Counted from the stretch's first letter, positions 27,181 through 36,952 are shown. The stretch: DNA of 64,000 nucleotides from Ignavigranum ruoffiae (GCF_900110675.1 NZ_FOEN01000009.1:20258-84257), one strand, 5' to 3'. Made by a program: numbers and translations. Notes: generated from the sequence alone by a model not told the origin.

Positions 27181-28560
27181 TTATTCAAAGACAATCACTG
27201 GCGTACCTAATTCAACAGCAGCAAAAACTTCTGGCATAATATCTGGTGGCGTATTGATACAACCTAGAGATCCAGAAACTTGGTAAGTGTTACCACCGAA
27301 ATTGGACTGCCAGTTCGCATCATGAATTCCCTGGCCGGTATCGTCAAAAGGCATCCAATAAGCCACAGGTTGAACATAATCTCGTTGGGTCCGTGGATTA
27401 TAACCCTTTAATTCAGCGTTCTCTTCTTTGTCCCAGACAGAATATGCACCCGGAACGGTGTCTGTACCAATTTGTCCTGTAACAATCGGTGTTTGCAGAA
27501 CTTCTTGGCCATCTTTATAAATAAACATAGTTTGGTTGAGAACATCAATTTCTACGTAAGTGTCACCAATATCATTACCGTTATTGCCATAACCGGTGCC
27601 AGCAATCGCTGGATCTCGTTTGACATCTTCACCTTTGTATAGGTCTTGAGCAATCTGAGCGGCTTCTGCTTCACGGTCAATCGACCAGCCTAGGGTCCCT
27701 GGTTGGACAGTGACTTCGCCTCTAAGCGTTGATTTAAAGGTTCTTTCTTTTAAGAAAGTAGCATACTGATCATTATAGGTCTTTAAGAATTCTTGGATCA
27801 GAGCTTCGTCATAGACAATCTGATTGGATCCATCAAAGTAAATCCATTTCTCAATTTCTTTCTGAGGGATCACTTCATCATGTCCATCGATGGTTAAGGT
27901 AATCTTGGTAGAAGTAGCCTCATCAATTTGTTTCATTGTATTTTGAATGCTTTCATCATCAGCTGTCAGGGTTGGTTGCATATAATACTGATTGACTTCA
28001 ATCTTTTGTTGCCCATCTTGAAGTTGACTCGCAATGGCTTCCTTCAATTGGGTTAAATCCACTTGATTGCCTTCTTTGGCATCGACCACGTAGTAACCCT
28101 TGCTTTCATTATAATCAATGGTCGCATCACTGGCAGGAGTTCTTTCACTATTATCTAGGCCTGCTTTCAATAGGGCTTGATTAAGGACCTTATCATCAAT
28201 ATCGATGTTTTTTAGCGTATCTCCATCAAAGTGTTGGCCCTTGAAATAAGAGAACAACCATAAATTTGGATTTTGGGCATTATATATTTTTTGGAGTTGA
28301 TCGATAGTATCTAATTTTGGGTTTAAATCTTTCATAGCAAATTTGCCTAAACTTTTCCCATTTTCGGTAATTTCTACTTCTTGATTGACCAGATTTTGCT
28401 CTACGGCTTCCTTAGCTTCGGCCAAAGTCATGTTGCTAACATCGACTTGACCAATTTTGGTATTGGGTTGGAATTTTTCAGCATAATGATAAATGCCAAA
28501 GCCATAGCCCAGCAAAAGAATTAGTACAATTGAAAGGGCACTAATAATAACTTTCTTCAT
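27181..28560 (-). CDS. L,D-transpeptidase with peptidoglycan-binding repeats
   Basis: This cell-wall enzyme of 459 aa would form 3-3 cross-links or attach groups to peptidoglycan. It has an N-terminal membrane anchor (KKVIISALSIVLILLLGYGFGI), two PG_binding_4-type domains (about 30-330) and a C-terminal YkuD domain with His413 (GIHDANW) and Cys434 in SGSLGCIN. ATG 28560 is supported by GGGAG eight bases upstream. It is the gene just upstream of walR on the same strand but has its own hairpin at the end. The presence of such an enzyme can bear on beta-lactam tolerance in related bacteria; that is inference. Confidence 0.94.
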   Translation of the reverse strand: MKKVIISALSIVLILLLGYGFGIYHYAEKFQPNTKIGQVDVSNMTLAEAKEAVEQNLVNQEVEITENGKSLGKFAMKDLNPKLDTIDQLQKIYNAQNPNLWLFSYFKGQHFDGDTLKNIDIDDKVLNQALLKAGLDNSERTPASDATIDYNESKGYYVVDAKEGNQVDLTQLKEAIASQLQDGQQKIEVNQYYMQPTLTADDESIQNTMKQIDEATSTKITLTIDGHDEVIPQKEIEKWIYFDGSNQIVYDEALIQEFLKTYNDQYATFLKERTFKSTLRGEVTVQPGTLGWSIDREAEAAQIAQDLYKGEDVKRDPAIAGTGYGNNGNDIGDTYVEIDVLNQTMFIYKDGQEVLQTPIVTGQIGTDTVPGAYSVWDKEENAELKGYNPRTQRDYVQPVAYWMPFDDTGQGIHDANWQSNFGGNTYQVSGSLGCINTPPDIMPEVFAAVELGTPVIVFE

Positions 28561-28635
28561 ATATGATACTCCCATCTTAGATTTTTCTACTGTATCCTAT
28601 CATGCAATTGTGAATATTTTGCTACTTTTTTGCTA

Positions 28636-29307
28636 CTAATTATTTTCTTTTCGAACTATTAAAAGGCCATCCCCTAGCGGCAAGTAGGATTCCCTTAAAG
28701 CTGGATTCGCCTCAACCACATCTAAGAGTTCATTGAGTTTACGATGAATCTTGCGAACCCGCTTGGGAATCTGCTCTTCAGCATCGAAGACGGTTCCCGC
28801 TTGAAAGACATCGTCAATCAACAATAGACCGCCACGTTTTAATAATCGTAGGCATTCAGGTAAGAACTCAACATACTTGGCCTTCGCTGAATCCATAAAG
28901 ATTAAGTCATAAGGTCCCGATAGTGTCGGTAAGATATCGACAGCATCGCCCTCAATGAGCTTTATTTTATCAGTCAGTCCCAATTTGTCAAAGTTTTCTT
29001 TTGCTTTTTTTGCCATTAAGTCATAGCGATCAATCGTGGTAACGAGACCCTCAGATCCGATATGCTGGGCCAACAAACTGGCTGAGAAGCCAACTGCCGT
29101 ACCAATCTCAAGAATTTGTTGGGGTTGGTAGATCATACACAATAAATCAATAAACTTGGCGGTTTCATGGGGAATAATTGGGACTCCGGCCTGATGAGCT
29201 TCCGCTTCTAAGACACCCAGGGAGCCAGGGAATTCTCCTTGACGGGTCCGCATAAAGTCTAGCACCTGCTGATTGACAATCGGCCGATACATCATTTCAT
29301 TCTGCAT
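28636..29307 (-). CDS. trmR: tRNA 5-hydroxyuridine methyltransferase TrmR (YrrM family)
   Basis: This is a SAM-dependent O-methyltransferase of 223 aa. Motif I is LEIGTAVGFSASLLA (about 67-81), followed by TIDRYD and the metal-site segment LIFMDSAKAKY and LLIDDVF typical of the COMT-like family 3. In B. subtilis the YrrM member methylates ho5U34 of tRNA to mo5U. The start has a GGAGGA site. A terminator between it and the upstream CorC-type gene suggests separate transcription. Confidence 0.85.
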   Translation of the reverse strand: MQNEMMYRPIVNQQVLDFMRTRQGEFPGSLGVLEAEAHQAGVPIIPHETAKFIDLLCMIYQPQQILEIGTAVGFSASLLAQHIGSEGLVTTIDRYDLMAKKAKENFDKLGLTDKIKLIEGDAVDILPTLSGPYDLIFMDSAKAKYVEFLPECLRLLKRGGLLLIDDVFQAGTVFDAEEQIPKRVRKIHRKLNELLDVVEANPALRESYLPLGDGLLIVRKENN

Positions 29308-29324
29308 ATATTTTCCTCCAATTG

Positions 29325-29370
29325 AAAAACGAACGAAAGATATCCATTAAGACATCTTTTTCGCTCGTTT
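29325..29370 (-). terminator. Terminator after the CorC-type gene
   Basis: On the minus strand AACGAGCGAAAAAGAT pairs with ATCTTTCGTTCGTT, followed by TTTTC. It is located directly after the stop codon at 29379. Confidence 0.85.
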
Positions 29371-29378
29371 GCTTTCTC

Positions 29379-30800
29379 TTATCCTTCGTCTGCTTCATTT
29401 TCTTCTTCAATCTCTGCCTTATGTTCAACCACATTGTCTCGTTCATAATAGATTTCATCGATATTTTGAGTCAGGTCATAGGCCGAATCAAGATGATAAT
29501 CTGGATCTCGTTGAACATGGATTCCCCGAATTCGACCATTCTCAATATGGCTCGTGGTCAGAACCCACTGATTACAACGTAACATAATCCGTTCATCATC
29601 GTCTGGGACATAGCCTAAATGATAAATAATTAAACCGGCAATCGTATCGACTTCATCCGATTCTAACTTCTCATCGAAGTATTGGTTAAATTTATCGAGA
29701 GGCAGAACGCCATTTAAATAATAATTATCTTTATCAATCTTGCGGATATCCGAGCTATCGTGAATATCCGATTCGTCTTCAATTTCACCAACAATTTCTT
29801 CCAAGATATCTTCAAGGGTTACTATCCCTTCGACCCCACCATATTCATCTCGTAGGATGGCCAAGTGAGTCTGTTCTCGTTTAAATTCGACCAGTAAGTC
29901 ATCGATAAAAATTGTTGAAGGAACAAATAAGGGATCTGACATGATCTGACGAAAATCGACGTCGCTGAAATCTTGACGGCTTAATTGTTTCAAGACATTC
30001 TTAACATGGATGACGCCAATCACATTATCTTTATCTTCTTCATAAATAGGCAAACGTGAAAAAGGACTATCTAAAATCTCATTCAGTATATCTTGATAGT
30101 CATCTTCAATATCCAACATTTCCGTATCTGTCCGCGGTACCATAACTTCTCGAGCTAATTTGGTATCTAACGAGAGCACGCCTTGTAGCATGGTAAACTC
30201 TGCTAAGTCGATTGATCCTTCTTTTCGACTTTCTTGCAGAATTGCCTTCATCTCATCTCGGGTAAATTTCTCACGAATTTCAGAAAATTCGATCGGGGTA
30301 ATTTTTTGCAAAAGATCAGTTGAAGTTGATAATAACCAAACAAATGGTTTAAAAATCGTCTTAACCACCGCCACAAAACCAGAGGTAAACATCGCTACCT
30401 CTTCCGGCATCTGTAAAGCGATTTGTTTAGGATAAAGTTCACCTAAAACTAAAGAAAGATAAGATAGAATCATTGTCACTAACACAATAGCAACCGTTGA
30501 AGCTGCTGGAATATCTTTCAAAACCCCCGACAAACGATTGGCAAAACTAGTTGCCGCAGAAGCAGAAGATAGGAAACCGGCTAAGGTAATGGCGACTTGG
30601 ATGGTCGCTAGAAAATCATCTGAATCCTGTAAAAGGTCCAAGACCCTTTTCGCCTTCTTATTACCCTCTTCGGCAAGATTGGTCATCTTTGTCTGATTCA
30701 AAGAAACAAAGGCCATTTCACTGGCAGCAAAGATGGCATTAATAACGGTTAATAAGATAATGACGAATATTTGAGGCCACAAGGAACCTGGTTCATCCAT
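29379..30800 (-). CDS. CNNM/CorC-family membrane protein (DUF21-CBS-CorC domains)
   Basis: This hemolysin-C/CorC-like protein is 473 aa. An N-terminal DUF21 transmembrane domain with about four membrane segments contains the FAASEMAF signature near 24-31. It is followed by a CBS pair (about 205-330, with REVMVPRTD and the second repeat) and a C-terminal CorC_HlyC domain. Family members are linked to Mg2+ or Co2+ efflux or homeostasis. The long acidic C-terminal tail (EEENEADEG) is not unusual. It is transcribed alone, with a GGAG site. Confidence 0.93.
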   Translation of the reverse strand: MDEPGSLWPQIFVIILLTVINAIFAASEMAFVSLNQTKMTNLAEEGNKKAKRVLDLLQDSDDFLATIQVAITLAGFLSSASAATSFANRLSGVLKDIPAASTVAIVLVTMILSYLSLVLGELYPKQIALQMPEEVAMFTSGFVAVVKTIFKPFVWLLSTSTDLLQKITPIEFSEIREKFTRDEMKAILQESRKEGSIDLAEFTMLQGVLSLDTKLAREVMVPRTDTEMLDIEDDYQDILNEILDSPFSRLPIYEEDKDNVIGVIHVKNVLKQLSRQDFSDVDFRQIMSDPLFVPSTIFIDDLLVEFKREQTHLAILRDEYGGVEGIVTLEDILEEIVGEIEDESDIHDSSDIRKIDKDNYYLNGVLPLDKFNQYFDEKLESDEVDTIAGLIIYHLGYVPDDDERIMLRCNQWVLTTSHIENGRIRGIHVQRDPDYHLDSAYDLTQNIDEIYYERDNVVEHKAEIEEENEADEG

Positions 30801-30924
30801 TTTTTGTACTCCTTTTATTGGTTAAAAATTTATATTACTTATAATATAAAAAAAACAAAGGGGAAAAGCAACCTTTTTAGCAGACACTTTTGCTTGATTT
30901 AGGTTTGCTTTACCCCGAAATTTC

Positions 30925-31557
30925 CTATAAGGGATACACTTCAAATTCATAATTTTTGGCTCGTAGATACTGGAGTAGAGACTTCAAGCGTAACTGATCC
31001 AAAGAATAGGGTAGGCCATATAAGATATAGGCACTCGTATTATAATCTGAAGCCTCAAGCGTCATTGCTGAGCCGATATCACAAAAGCGATTAATCATCT
31101 GACTTACCTTACGCAAATCTCCCTTGAACCCTTTAGACTTGATGGCTAAGACACAAGATAGTCGCCCCATCACCCAAGCCTGTTGTAAATAATCTAAGAA
31201 AGTTTCATGGTAAATCACACCCATAAAACTATTCTGTTCACTTAAAACAGCGATAAAAGGCAAATCCTTTAATAAAAAGACGAGGTGGAGGATCGAATCA
31301 TTCTCAATAATTGTCTTGGTCGTATTCTTTAAGAAGAAAGTTACTGCCAGCTGACTCAAGTCTGCTTCTGGATGATGAAATTTATATTTATAAATATGAT
31401 AGCGATAAATATTGCCCCGATACATATTGCCTGTCGCATCAACCACAGGAGCATTCCTTAGGCTATTATCTTCAAGAATTTCGATAGCGTCCAAGCAATT
31501 CATAGTTTCTGATATGCAAATCATCTTTTCTTTAGGAATCATGAGGTTTTTTAGCAT
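30925..31557 (-). CDS. CBS-pair protein, possibly c-di-AMP binding
   Basis: This is a soluble protein of 210 aa. The first 135 residues form a CBS pair (MIPKEKMICISETMN, NAPVVDATGNMYRG, later FIAVLSEQNSFMGVI). The last 70 residues resemble an ACT-like regulatory domain. This layout recalls the c-di-AMP-binding CbpA-type proteins of Listeria, but ligand binding cannot be shown here. The gene follows no clear operon; the ATG has GGAG nine bases upstream. Confidence 0.7.
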   Translation of the reverse strand: MLKNLMIPKEKMICISETMNCLDAIEILEDNSLRNAPVVDATGNMYRGNIYRYHIYKYKFHHPEADLSQLAVTFFLKNTTKTIIENDSILHLVFLLKDLPFIAVLSEQNSFMGVIYHETFLDYLQQAWVMGRLSCVLAIKSKGFKGDLRKVSQMINRFCDIGSAMTLEASDYNTSAYILYGLPYSLDQLRLKSLLQYLRAKNYEFEVYPL

Positions 31558-31638
31558 AGCATACCGCTCCTACATTTTTTCTTAGCATTCATATTCTAAC
31601 AAATTATCTAAGAATAAACAATATTCTCTCATCTTATT

Positions 31639-32271
31639 TTAATTATTATGCAAAAATGGATTGCCCACTTGCTCGCTTTGAACATCTGTTGCTGGTCCAT
31701 GACCTGGGTACAAACGGAAATCGCCAGGTAATGTCAGAATTTCTTGACGAATATGACTCAATAATTGGTCTAAACTTCCCCCTGGGAAATCTGTCCGCCC
31801 AATGCTGGACCGAAAGACGGTATCTCCCGAAATCACAAAGCGATCTTCGGCAAAAATATAGATGACTGACCCTGGACTATGCCCTGGAACATGGCGAATT
31901 TCAAATTCAAAGCCAGCAACTTGCTTGGCTCCTGTGGTTTGCCAAAGATGCTCTGCAGGTCGCTGAATTACCTTAGGTCCCATATAGGCTGATAGATTCA
32001 ATTGGGGATCGGTCAGGAATTCAGCCTCCGTATGATGAATATAAGCCTCAATCTGATAATGATCGCGAATCGCATCTAAGGCCCCAATATGATCGAGATG
32101 ACCGTGGGTTAATAAAACAGCTTGTGGTAGCCAACCTTGGTCACTAATCCAGGCAATAATCTGTTCAGCTTGGTCGCCGGGATCGACTAAGAGGGCTTCC
32201 TTGTGCTCATTAACTAAGGCATAGGTATTTTCTCCAACCCGGGGTAATTCGATACTATGGACCTGAATCAT
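31639..32271 (-). CDS. MBL-fold hydrolase, glyoxalase II-like (YqgX family)
   Basis: This metallo-beta-lactamase-fold hydrolase is 210 aa with the metal motif THGHLDHIG near residue 55, VPGHSPGS and SGDTVFR further on, and the final PGHGP. It is a member of the widespread YqgX/hydroxyacylglutathione-hydrolase-like group; the physiological substrate in Gram-positives is not established. Its ATG overlaps the alr stop codon by four bases, so it is translationally coupled as last gene of the cshA-acpS-alr run. Confidence 0.9.
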   Translation of the reverse strand: MIQVHSIELPRVGENTYALVNEHKEALLVDPGDQAEQIIAWISDQGWLPQAVLLTHGHLDHIGALDAIRDHYQIEAYIHHTEAEFLTDPQLNLSAYMGPKVIQRPAEHLWQTTGAKQVAGFEFEIRHVPGHSPGSVIYIFAEDRFVISGDTVFRSSIGRTDFPGGSLDQLLSHIRQEILTLPGDFRLYPGHGPATDVQSEQVGNPFLHNN

Positions 32272-33425
32272 GATTGATCACCTTCCTGAATATAAACTCG
32301 CGGTACCCGTTTGGAAATACTAGTCAATATCTCATAACCGATCGTGTTAATTTCTTTAGCCATTTGGGAAGCATGATTCTCAAGTTGGCCATCACGACCA
32401 ATTAAAGTCACGGTGGTGCCAACAGGATAATATTTAGGCAGGCGAATCATTAATTGATCCATATTAATCACACCCACAACCGGGCAAGCTTGACCATCGA
32501 CTAAGATAGGAAGTTTATGATAATGGCGGAGCCAACCATCAGCATAGCCAATTGGAATAGTAGCAATCCATTCAGTGTCTGAACTGGTATAGGTCGCCCC
32601 GTAAGAAATCCTTGTTCCTGCTTCAACTTCTTTGACATAAACGATTTCTGAGACTAAAGACAAAATAGGTTGAAGTGGATCTGGCGCCGGATATTGGTCT
32701 TTGGGATCCAAGCCATACATACTAATCCCATAGCGGATAATGTCTGACTGAGGTTGTCGCTTCTGCCAAAGCCCCATGGCTGAATTAGCATAATGACGTA
32801 GGCTGACACTTTCAGGGACCGCGGTCAGTAAATCTTGCCAGTGCTCCCACTGATGCTCAACATATTCAGCAGGTCCACCACCAATCGTAGAGAAATGGGT
32901 AAAGACCCCTTCCCATTCAGCCCAAGGATAGGCTGAAATTCCTTCAGCAAATTCTTGAATCTCAGCTTTCGATCTTAAACCGATTCGGGTCATTCCCGTA
33001 TCTAGGGCTAAGTGGAAGTTTAGTTTCGACTGATCCAATAAATCTAAATGATCGGTGGCCTGCAATTGTTGATAAGCTTGCTCAAAGAAGTCTAAATGAG
33101 AAACGGTGATAGAAATTTGATAAAGTAAAATCTCTGCCACTCCCCGCGGATCCGTTAATCCCAAGACCAAAATCGGCAGCTGATCAATTCCGTTCTTTCT
33201 TAAATGAATGGCTTCATCAACGGTAGCCACAGCTAAACCTTGGGCACCCGCACGAATAGCAGCCTTGGCAATCGGAACTGCTCCGTGACCATAGGCATCC
33301 GCTTTAACGACTGCATACAACTTTTGGTCTTCTTTCATTCGTTGTTGAATGACTTCGATATTATGATTCAAAGCATCTAGATCAACAATTGCTTCGGTTG
33401 GCCGATGTTCATAAGCGTTCTTCAT
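32268..33425 (-). CDS. alr: Alanine racemase
   Basis: This PLP enzyme makes D-alanine for peptidoglycan and teichoic acids. It is 385 aa, with the PLP lysine Lys41 in VVKADAYGHG and the second catalytic Tyr in RISYGATY near residue 270. The position directly after acpS (four-base overlap) is conserved in Firmicutes. Ddl and MurF, which use its product, are encoded a few genes upstream on the same strand. Confidence 0.98.
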   Translation of the reverse strand: MKNAYEHRPTEAIVDLDALNHNIEVIQQRMKEDQKLYAVVKADAYGHGAVPIAKAAIRAGAQGLAVATVDEAIHLRKNGIDQLPILVLGLTDPRGVAEILLYQISITVSHLDFFEQAYQQLQATDHLDLLDQSKLNFHLALDTGMTRIGLRSKAEIQEFAEGISAYPWAEWEGVFTHFSTIGGGPAEYVEHQWEHWQDLLTAVPESVSLRHYANSAMGLWQKRQPQSDIIRYGISMYGLDPKDQYPAPDPLQPILSLVSEIVYVKEVEAGTRISYGATYTSSDTEWIATIPIGYADGWLRHYHKLPILVDGQACPVVGVINMDQLMIRLPKYYPVGTTVTLIGRDGQLENHASQMAKEINTIGYEILTSISKRVPRVYIQEGDQS

Positions 33426-33820
33426 AATTTAAATCCTTTCTCTAGCAAACTCTGTTTAATCTCGTTCTCACTTAAATCAATTAGGCAAGTTGCCATAGCC
33501 ACACTATGGGAATGGCTGATTGATAATAAGACTGAATCTAGAATCGGGCCTTGACTGAGGACTGGACGGCCTGTCTTATCATTTAAGACACTAATCCCAG
33601 CCATCTTAAGAGGATGAATCAATCCGGTCCCCAAAGCTTTGCTATAAGCCTCTTTGACACAAAAGCGCCCAGCTAAGAATTCAATCTGACGCTGCTCATT
33701 TTGCAGCAATTCGAAAAACTCTAGTTCTTTCGGTGAGAGAATTTTTCGAATGATTTGTGGATTACGAGCATATGCCTGTTTGATTCTTTCTATCTCAATA
33801 ATATCTGTTCCTAACCGCAT
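33422..33820 (-). CDS. acpS: Holo-[acyl-carrier-protein] synthase
   Basis: AcpS transfers 4'-phosphopantetheine from CoA to acyl carrier protein. It is 132 aa, beginning MRLGTDIIEIERI with the metal-binding Asp6 and the later FCVKEAYSKALG containing the second acidic ligand. A GAGGTGGG site precedes the ATG. It stands between cshA and alr with a four-base overlap to alr, as in many Bacilli. The C-terminal 12 residues are a little longer than usual. Confidence 0.97.
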   Translation of the reverse strand: MRLGTDIIEIERIKQAYARNPQIIRKILSPKELEFFELLQNEQRQIEFLAGRFCVKEAYSKALGTGLIHPLKMAGISVLNDKTGRPVLSQGPILDSVLLSISHSHSVAMATCLIDLSENEIKQSLLEKGFKL

Positions 33821-33840
33821 GATCCCACCTCAAATTAAAC

Positions 33841-35346
33841 CTAATCACGATGTTGACGAATTTTAAATTGACCTTTTTTCTTGGTTTTCTTTCGCGGATG
33901 TCCTTTACGATCCCGTTGACGAGATGAACGTTCCTGATGATGATCTCCGTGTTTCGCTTTGTCCCCTTTATGTCTTGAACGATGTGACCGTCTGGATTTA
34001 GCTGATTTCTTGTCGTGCTGGCTGTGTGGTAAAGGTTTCTGCGGAGAAATCTCCACTTCAATATCAGTCGATGAGGATATAATCTCACTTAGTAAAGCAG
34101 CAATCACGTCATTAGCTACATAGTGTTCTAAAAGTTGCTTAGCCACATTACGGTATCGATCTAAGTTATCATGAGCAATCTCATCATCCATCCGTTCGAT
34201 TAATTGAAGAACCTGTCCATGGAGGGCTTCTTTATCAGTTGGAGGACTTAATGGTTTCATATCCTTGCGAGTTAACTTCTCAATCGTTCTTAAGTAGGCC
34301 ATTTCGCTATTTTGGACAAAAGTAATCGACATCCCGTCTTGACCGGCTCGCCCAGTTCGCCCAATACGATGGACATAGGATTCAGGATCTTGTGGAATAT
34401 CATAATTATAGACATGGGTTACCCCCGAAATATCTAAGCCACGAGCAGCCACATCGGTAGCCACTAGTAACTCAACACTTCCCTTACGAAATTCATGGAT
34501 CACACTGGTTCGTTTTTGCTGGGTGATATCGCCATGAATTAATTCTGCATTAAAACCTCTTAAACTTAAGCCACGGCCCACTTCATCGACCCGTTTCTTC
34601 GTCCGACAAAAGACAATAGCCTGGCTAGGATTCTGCACTTCCAAGAAACGGGTTAAGATGTCAAACTTCTCATCGTCACGACATTTCACAAAGAACTGTT
34701 CGATTAAATCGGCAGTCATTTGGGCGGCTTTAATCTTAACGATTTGGGCGTCGATTAGAAATTGGCTTCCCAATGCTTGAATCGCAGGGGGCATGGTCGC
34801 CGAGAATAAGAGTGTCTGCCGACTGGTAGGCGTTTCAGCAATAATGGCTTTAATATCATCAATAAACCCCATATTCAACATTTCATCGGCTTCGTCCAGT
34901 ACCAGAGTTTGGAGTTGGTCGAGTTTCAGCACCTTGCGCCGGATTAAATCTAAAATCCGTCCAGGCGTTCCCACAACAATATCAGGTTTCAAGCGCTGAA
35001 TCCGATCAATCTGTTTGCCAATCGGTGATCCGCCATAGACCACATAAACCCGGGCACGTTGCCCTTTCCCTAAACGGAAAATTTCCTCTTGAACTTGGAT
35101 AGCTAATTCGCGGGTCGGCGCTACAACCAAGCCTTGAATCGAGGATAGGGAATCTACTAATTTGTTTAGCATTGGCAAGCCAAAAGCGGCCGTCTTTCCA
35201 GTTCCGGTCTGAGCTTGACCAATCAAATCTTGTCCTTGTAAGGCAATCGGAATCGCTTCTTGCTGGATGGGAGTGGGTTCTTCAAAACCCATCTCTTCTA
35301 GGGTTTCAATTAATTCTTTTCTTAAATGTAGTTCGTTAAATTTCAA
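33841..35346 (-). CDS. cshA: DEAD-box RNA helicase CshA
   Basis: This ATP-dependent RNA helicase acts in cold adaptation, ribosome assembly and RNA decay. It is 501 aa starting at TTG 35346 (GAGGAG five bases upstream; LKFNELHL is the family start). The Q motif is near 18-26, Walker A AQTGTGKT at 45-52, DEAD at 151-154, SAT and the helicase C domain motifs HRIGRTGRAG follow, and a very basic, His- and Arg-rich tail (about 430-501) probably binds RNA. Upstream is a structured leader with a terminator-like hairpin that may adjust expression. Confidence 0.95.
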   Translation of the reverse strand: MKFNELHLRKELIETLEEMGFEEPTPIQQEAIPIALQGQDLIGQAQTGTGKTAAFGLPMLNKLVDSLSSIQGLVVAPTRELAIQVQEEIFRLGKGQRARVYVVYGGSPIGKQIDRIQRLKPDIVVGTPGRILDLIRRKVLKLDQLQTLVLDEADEMLNMGFIDDIKAIIAETPTSRQTLLFSATMPPAIQALGSQFLIDAQIVKIKAAQMTADLIEQFFVKCRDDEKFDILTRFLEVQNPSQAIVFCRTKKRVDEVGRGLSLRGFNAELIHGDITQQKRTSVIHEFRKGSVELLVATDVAARGLDISGVTHVYNYDIPQDPESYVHRIGRTGRAGQDGMSITFVQNSEMAYLRTIEKLTRKDMKPLSPPTDKEALHGQVLQLIERMDDEIAHDNLDRYRNVAKQLLEHYVANDVIAALLSEIISSSTDIEVEISPQKPLPHSQHDKKSAKSRRSHRSRHKGDKAKHGDHHQERSSRQRDRKGHPRKKTKKKGQFKIRQHRD

Positions 35347-35387
35347 TAAATCTCCTCTTTTTCTTTCAATGAATATTTCATAAACAA

Positions 35388-35446
35388 ATAAAAACCGCAC
35401 ATCCTGTTCGACAAAGCAGAAACGCCTTGCGAGCAGGTCGTGCGGT
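35388..35446 (-). promoter_or_regulatory. Terminator-like hairpin in the cshA leader (possible attenuator)
   Basis: On the minus strand ACCGCAC pairs with GTGCGGT (35440-35446 with 35394-35400), strengthened by CCTG/CAGG, and is followed by TTTTTATTTG. It is positioned between a probable promoter and the cshA ribosome site, about 40 bases before the start. It could be the terminator of murF, an attenuator for cshA, or both. Confidence 0.55.
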
Positions 35447-35485
35447 ATATCTACCGACTGCTTAAAGGTCCACACTTACAGTAAC

Positions 35486-35514
35486 AGTCTAACATGGATG
35501 AAGACGAGTCACAA
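35486..35514 (-). promoter_or_regulatory. Probable cshA promoter
   Basis: On the minus strand TTGTGA (35509-35514) and TAGACT (35486-35491) are 17 bases apart, with TG in the extended -10 position. It lies just downstream of the murF stop codon and upstream of the leader hairpin, giving a leader of about 130 bases. Confidence 0.55.
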
Positions 35515-35534
35515 GAAAATCTTTACCAAATCCC

Positions 35535-36938
35535 TTAATGGGTAGCGTGACCCGTTAAAGCTGTCACGACTTGTAATAAATCCACACCCCAGCTTGACTT
35601 CACTAAGACTAAGTCATCCGCTTGAACATCTGCCTGTAAAGCTCGAATTAAAGTTTGATGGTCACGAGCTTCGTAGAAAAGTTTTTGAGGGTCGTATTTG
35701 TGCAACAGTTCTTGGTAAAGGTAGGCCATCTGTTCCCCAAATAAATAAACGGTGTCAATCTTTTCCGGATCGAGTGCTTGGGCTAAATCACGGTGGTAGG
35801 CTTCGGAATTCTCACCCAATTCGCGAATATCGCCTAAAACCGCAATCTTTCTTCCTTTAACAGCAAGTTGAGCTGTAGATAAGGTATTAAGAATGGCCTT
35901 CATTGAGGTCGGACTAGCATTATAAGCATCATTAAGGACTTGTGCGCCATTCGGCATCTGCAACCATTCCAAACGATTAGCCGTTAGTTTGAATTGAGCC
36001 AATTGGAAGATGGCTTGTTCGATTGGAACGTGCAAGGAGCGGGCGATACTTAACGCGATCAGGGCATTGGACACATTATAAGAGCCAATCACTGGAATCA
36101 TGCATCTTACATTCTCATCGAGATTGGTTCTGAAGAACGTTTTATCTTGTGTTTCTTCTATATCATAGGCATAAACATCGTTCGTTTGGGCTAAACCGAA
36201 ACGCACCGTGTTAATGGTCTTATTCAGCTCAGGCATTTCCTGTTCAATCAAGACTTCTTCGCCTGGATAGAAGAAGGTGCCGCCATCTTTCAAACCATAT
36301 AGAATCTCTAATTTAGCTCGAGCAATCCCTGCCCGCGTCTTAAGAAATTCAAGATGACTTTCACCAATCAAGGTAATCGCAGCGATATCGGGTTGAACAA
36401 TCTTGCTCAGTGTTTCAATTTCGCCAAAGTTACTCATCCCTAATTCAGTGACCACCACTTCGGTATCCTCTGGCATCTGTAGAATGGTATAAGGAACCCC
36501 GATTTCATTGTTGTAGTTTCCCTGGGTCTTATGGACGCGATATTTAACAATCAATACCTGAGCGGTCATATCTTTGGTGGTTGTTTTACCATTGCTTCCG
36601 GTAATGGCAATCACGATCGGATTAATCAATCGACGATAATACTGAGCGAGTTCTTGCATTGCTAATAAAGTATCCTCAACATAAATGACGGATATCTTAT
36701 CCGTAGGCGCAGGTAAATCTTTACGCGACCAGAAAGTTGCTACCGCTCCTTGTTCAATCGCCTGTTCTATGTATTGATGGCCATCCGTCTTACCCCCGGT
36801 TAAAGGAACGAAGAGGGTCCCTTGACTGACTTTACGAGAATCAAACTCTACATTACTAATATAAATATCTGGTTGGCGAAGCTGGCAGTCCAAGGTTTGA
36901 ATATTAGCCAAGGCCTGCTCAAGTTTGATATTTTTCAA
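35535..36938 (-). CDS. murF: UDP-MurNAc-tripeptide--D-Ala-D-Ala ligase MurF
   Basis: MurF adds D-Ala-D-Ala to the peptidoglycan precursor in the cytoplasm. It is 467 aa with the Mur-ligase ATP loop TGSNGKTTTK at 113-122, the HLEFLKT region and the C-terminal domain with DAYNASPTSM. The start codon is TTG at 36938, with GGAG nine bases upstream. It follows ddl after 14 bases, so substrate supply and ligation are co-transcribed. Confidence 0.97.
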   Translation of the reverse strand: MKNIKLEQALANIQTLDCQLRQPDIYISNVEFDSRKVSQGTLFVPLTGGKTDGHQYIEQAIEQGAVATFWSRKDLPAPTDKISVIYVEDTLLAMQELAQYYRRLINPIVIAITGSNGKTTTKDMTAQVLIVKYRVHKTQGNYNNEIGVPYTILQMPEDTEVVVTELGMSNFGEIETLSKIVQPDIAAITLIGESHLEFLKTRAGIARAKLEILYGLKDGGTFFYPGEEVLIEQEMPELNKTINTVRFGLAQTNDVYAYDIEETQDKTFFRTNLDENVRCMIPVIGSYNVSNALIALSIARSLHVPIEQAIFQLAQFKLTANRLEWLQMPNGAQVLNDAYNASPTSMKAILNTLSTAQLAVKGRKIAVLGDIRELGENSEAYHRDLAQALDPEKIDTVYLFGEQMAYLYQELLHKYDPQKLFYEARDHQTLIRALQADVQADDLVLVKSSWGVDLLQVVTALTGHATH

Positions 36939-36952
36939 GAAACAATGCTCCT

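Noticed and set aside
33795..34088. 97-codon frame overlapping the cshA tail
   Set aside because: It is in a shadow frame of the basic cshA C-terminus and has no ribosome site.
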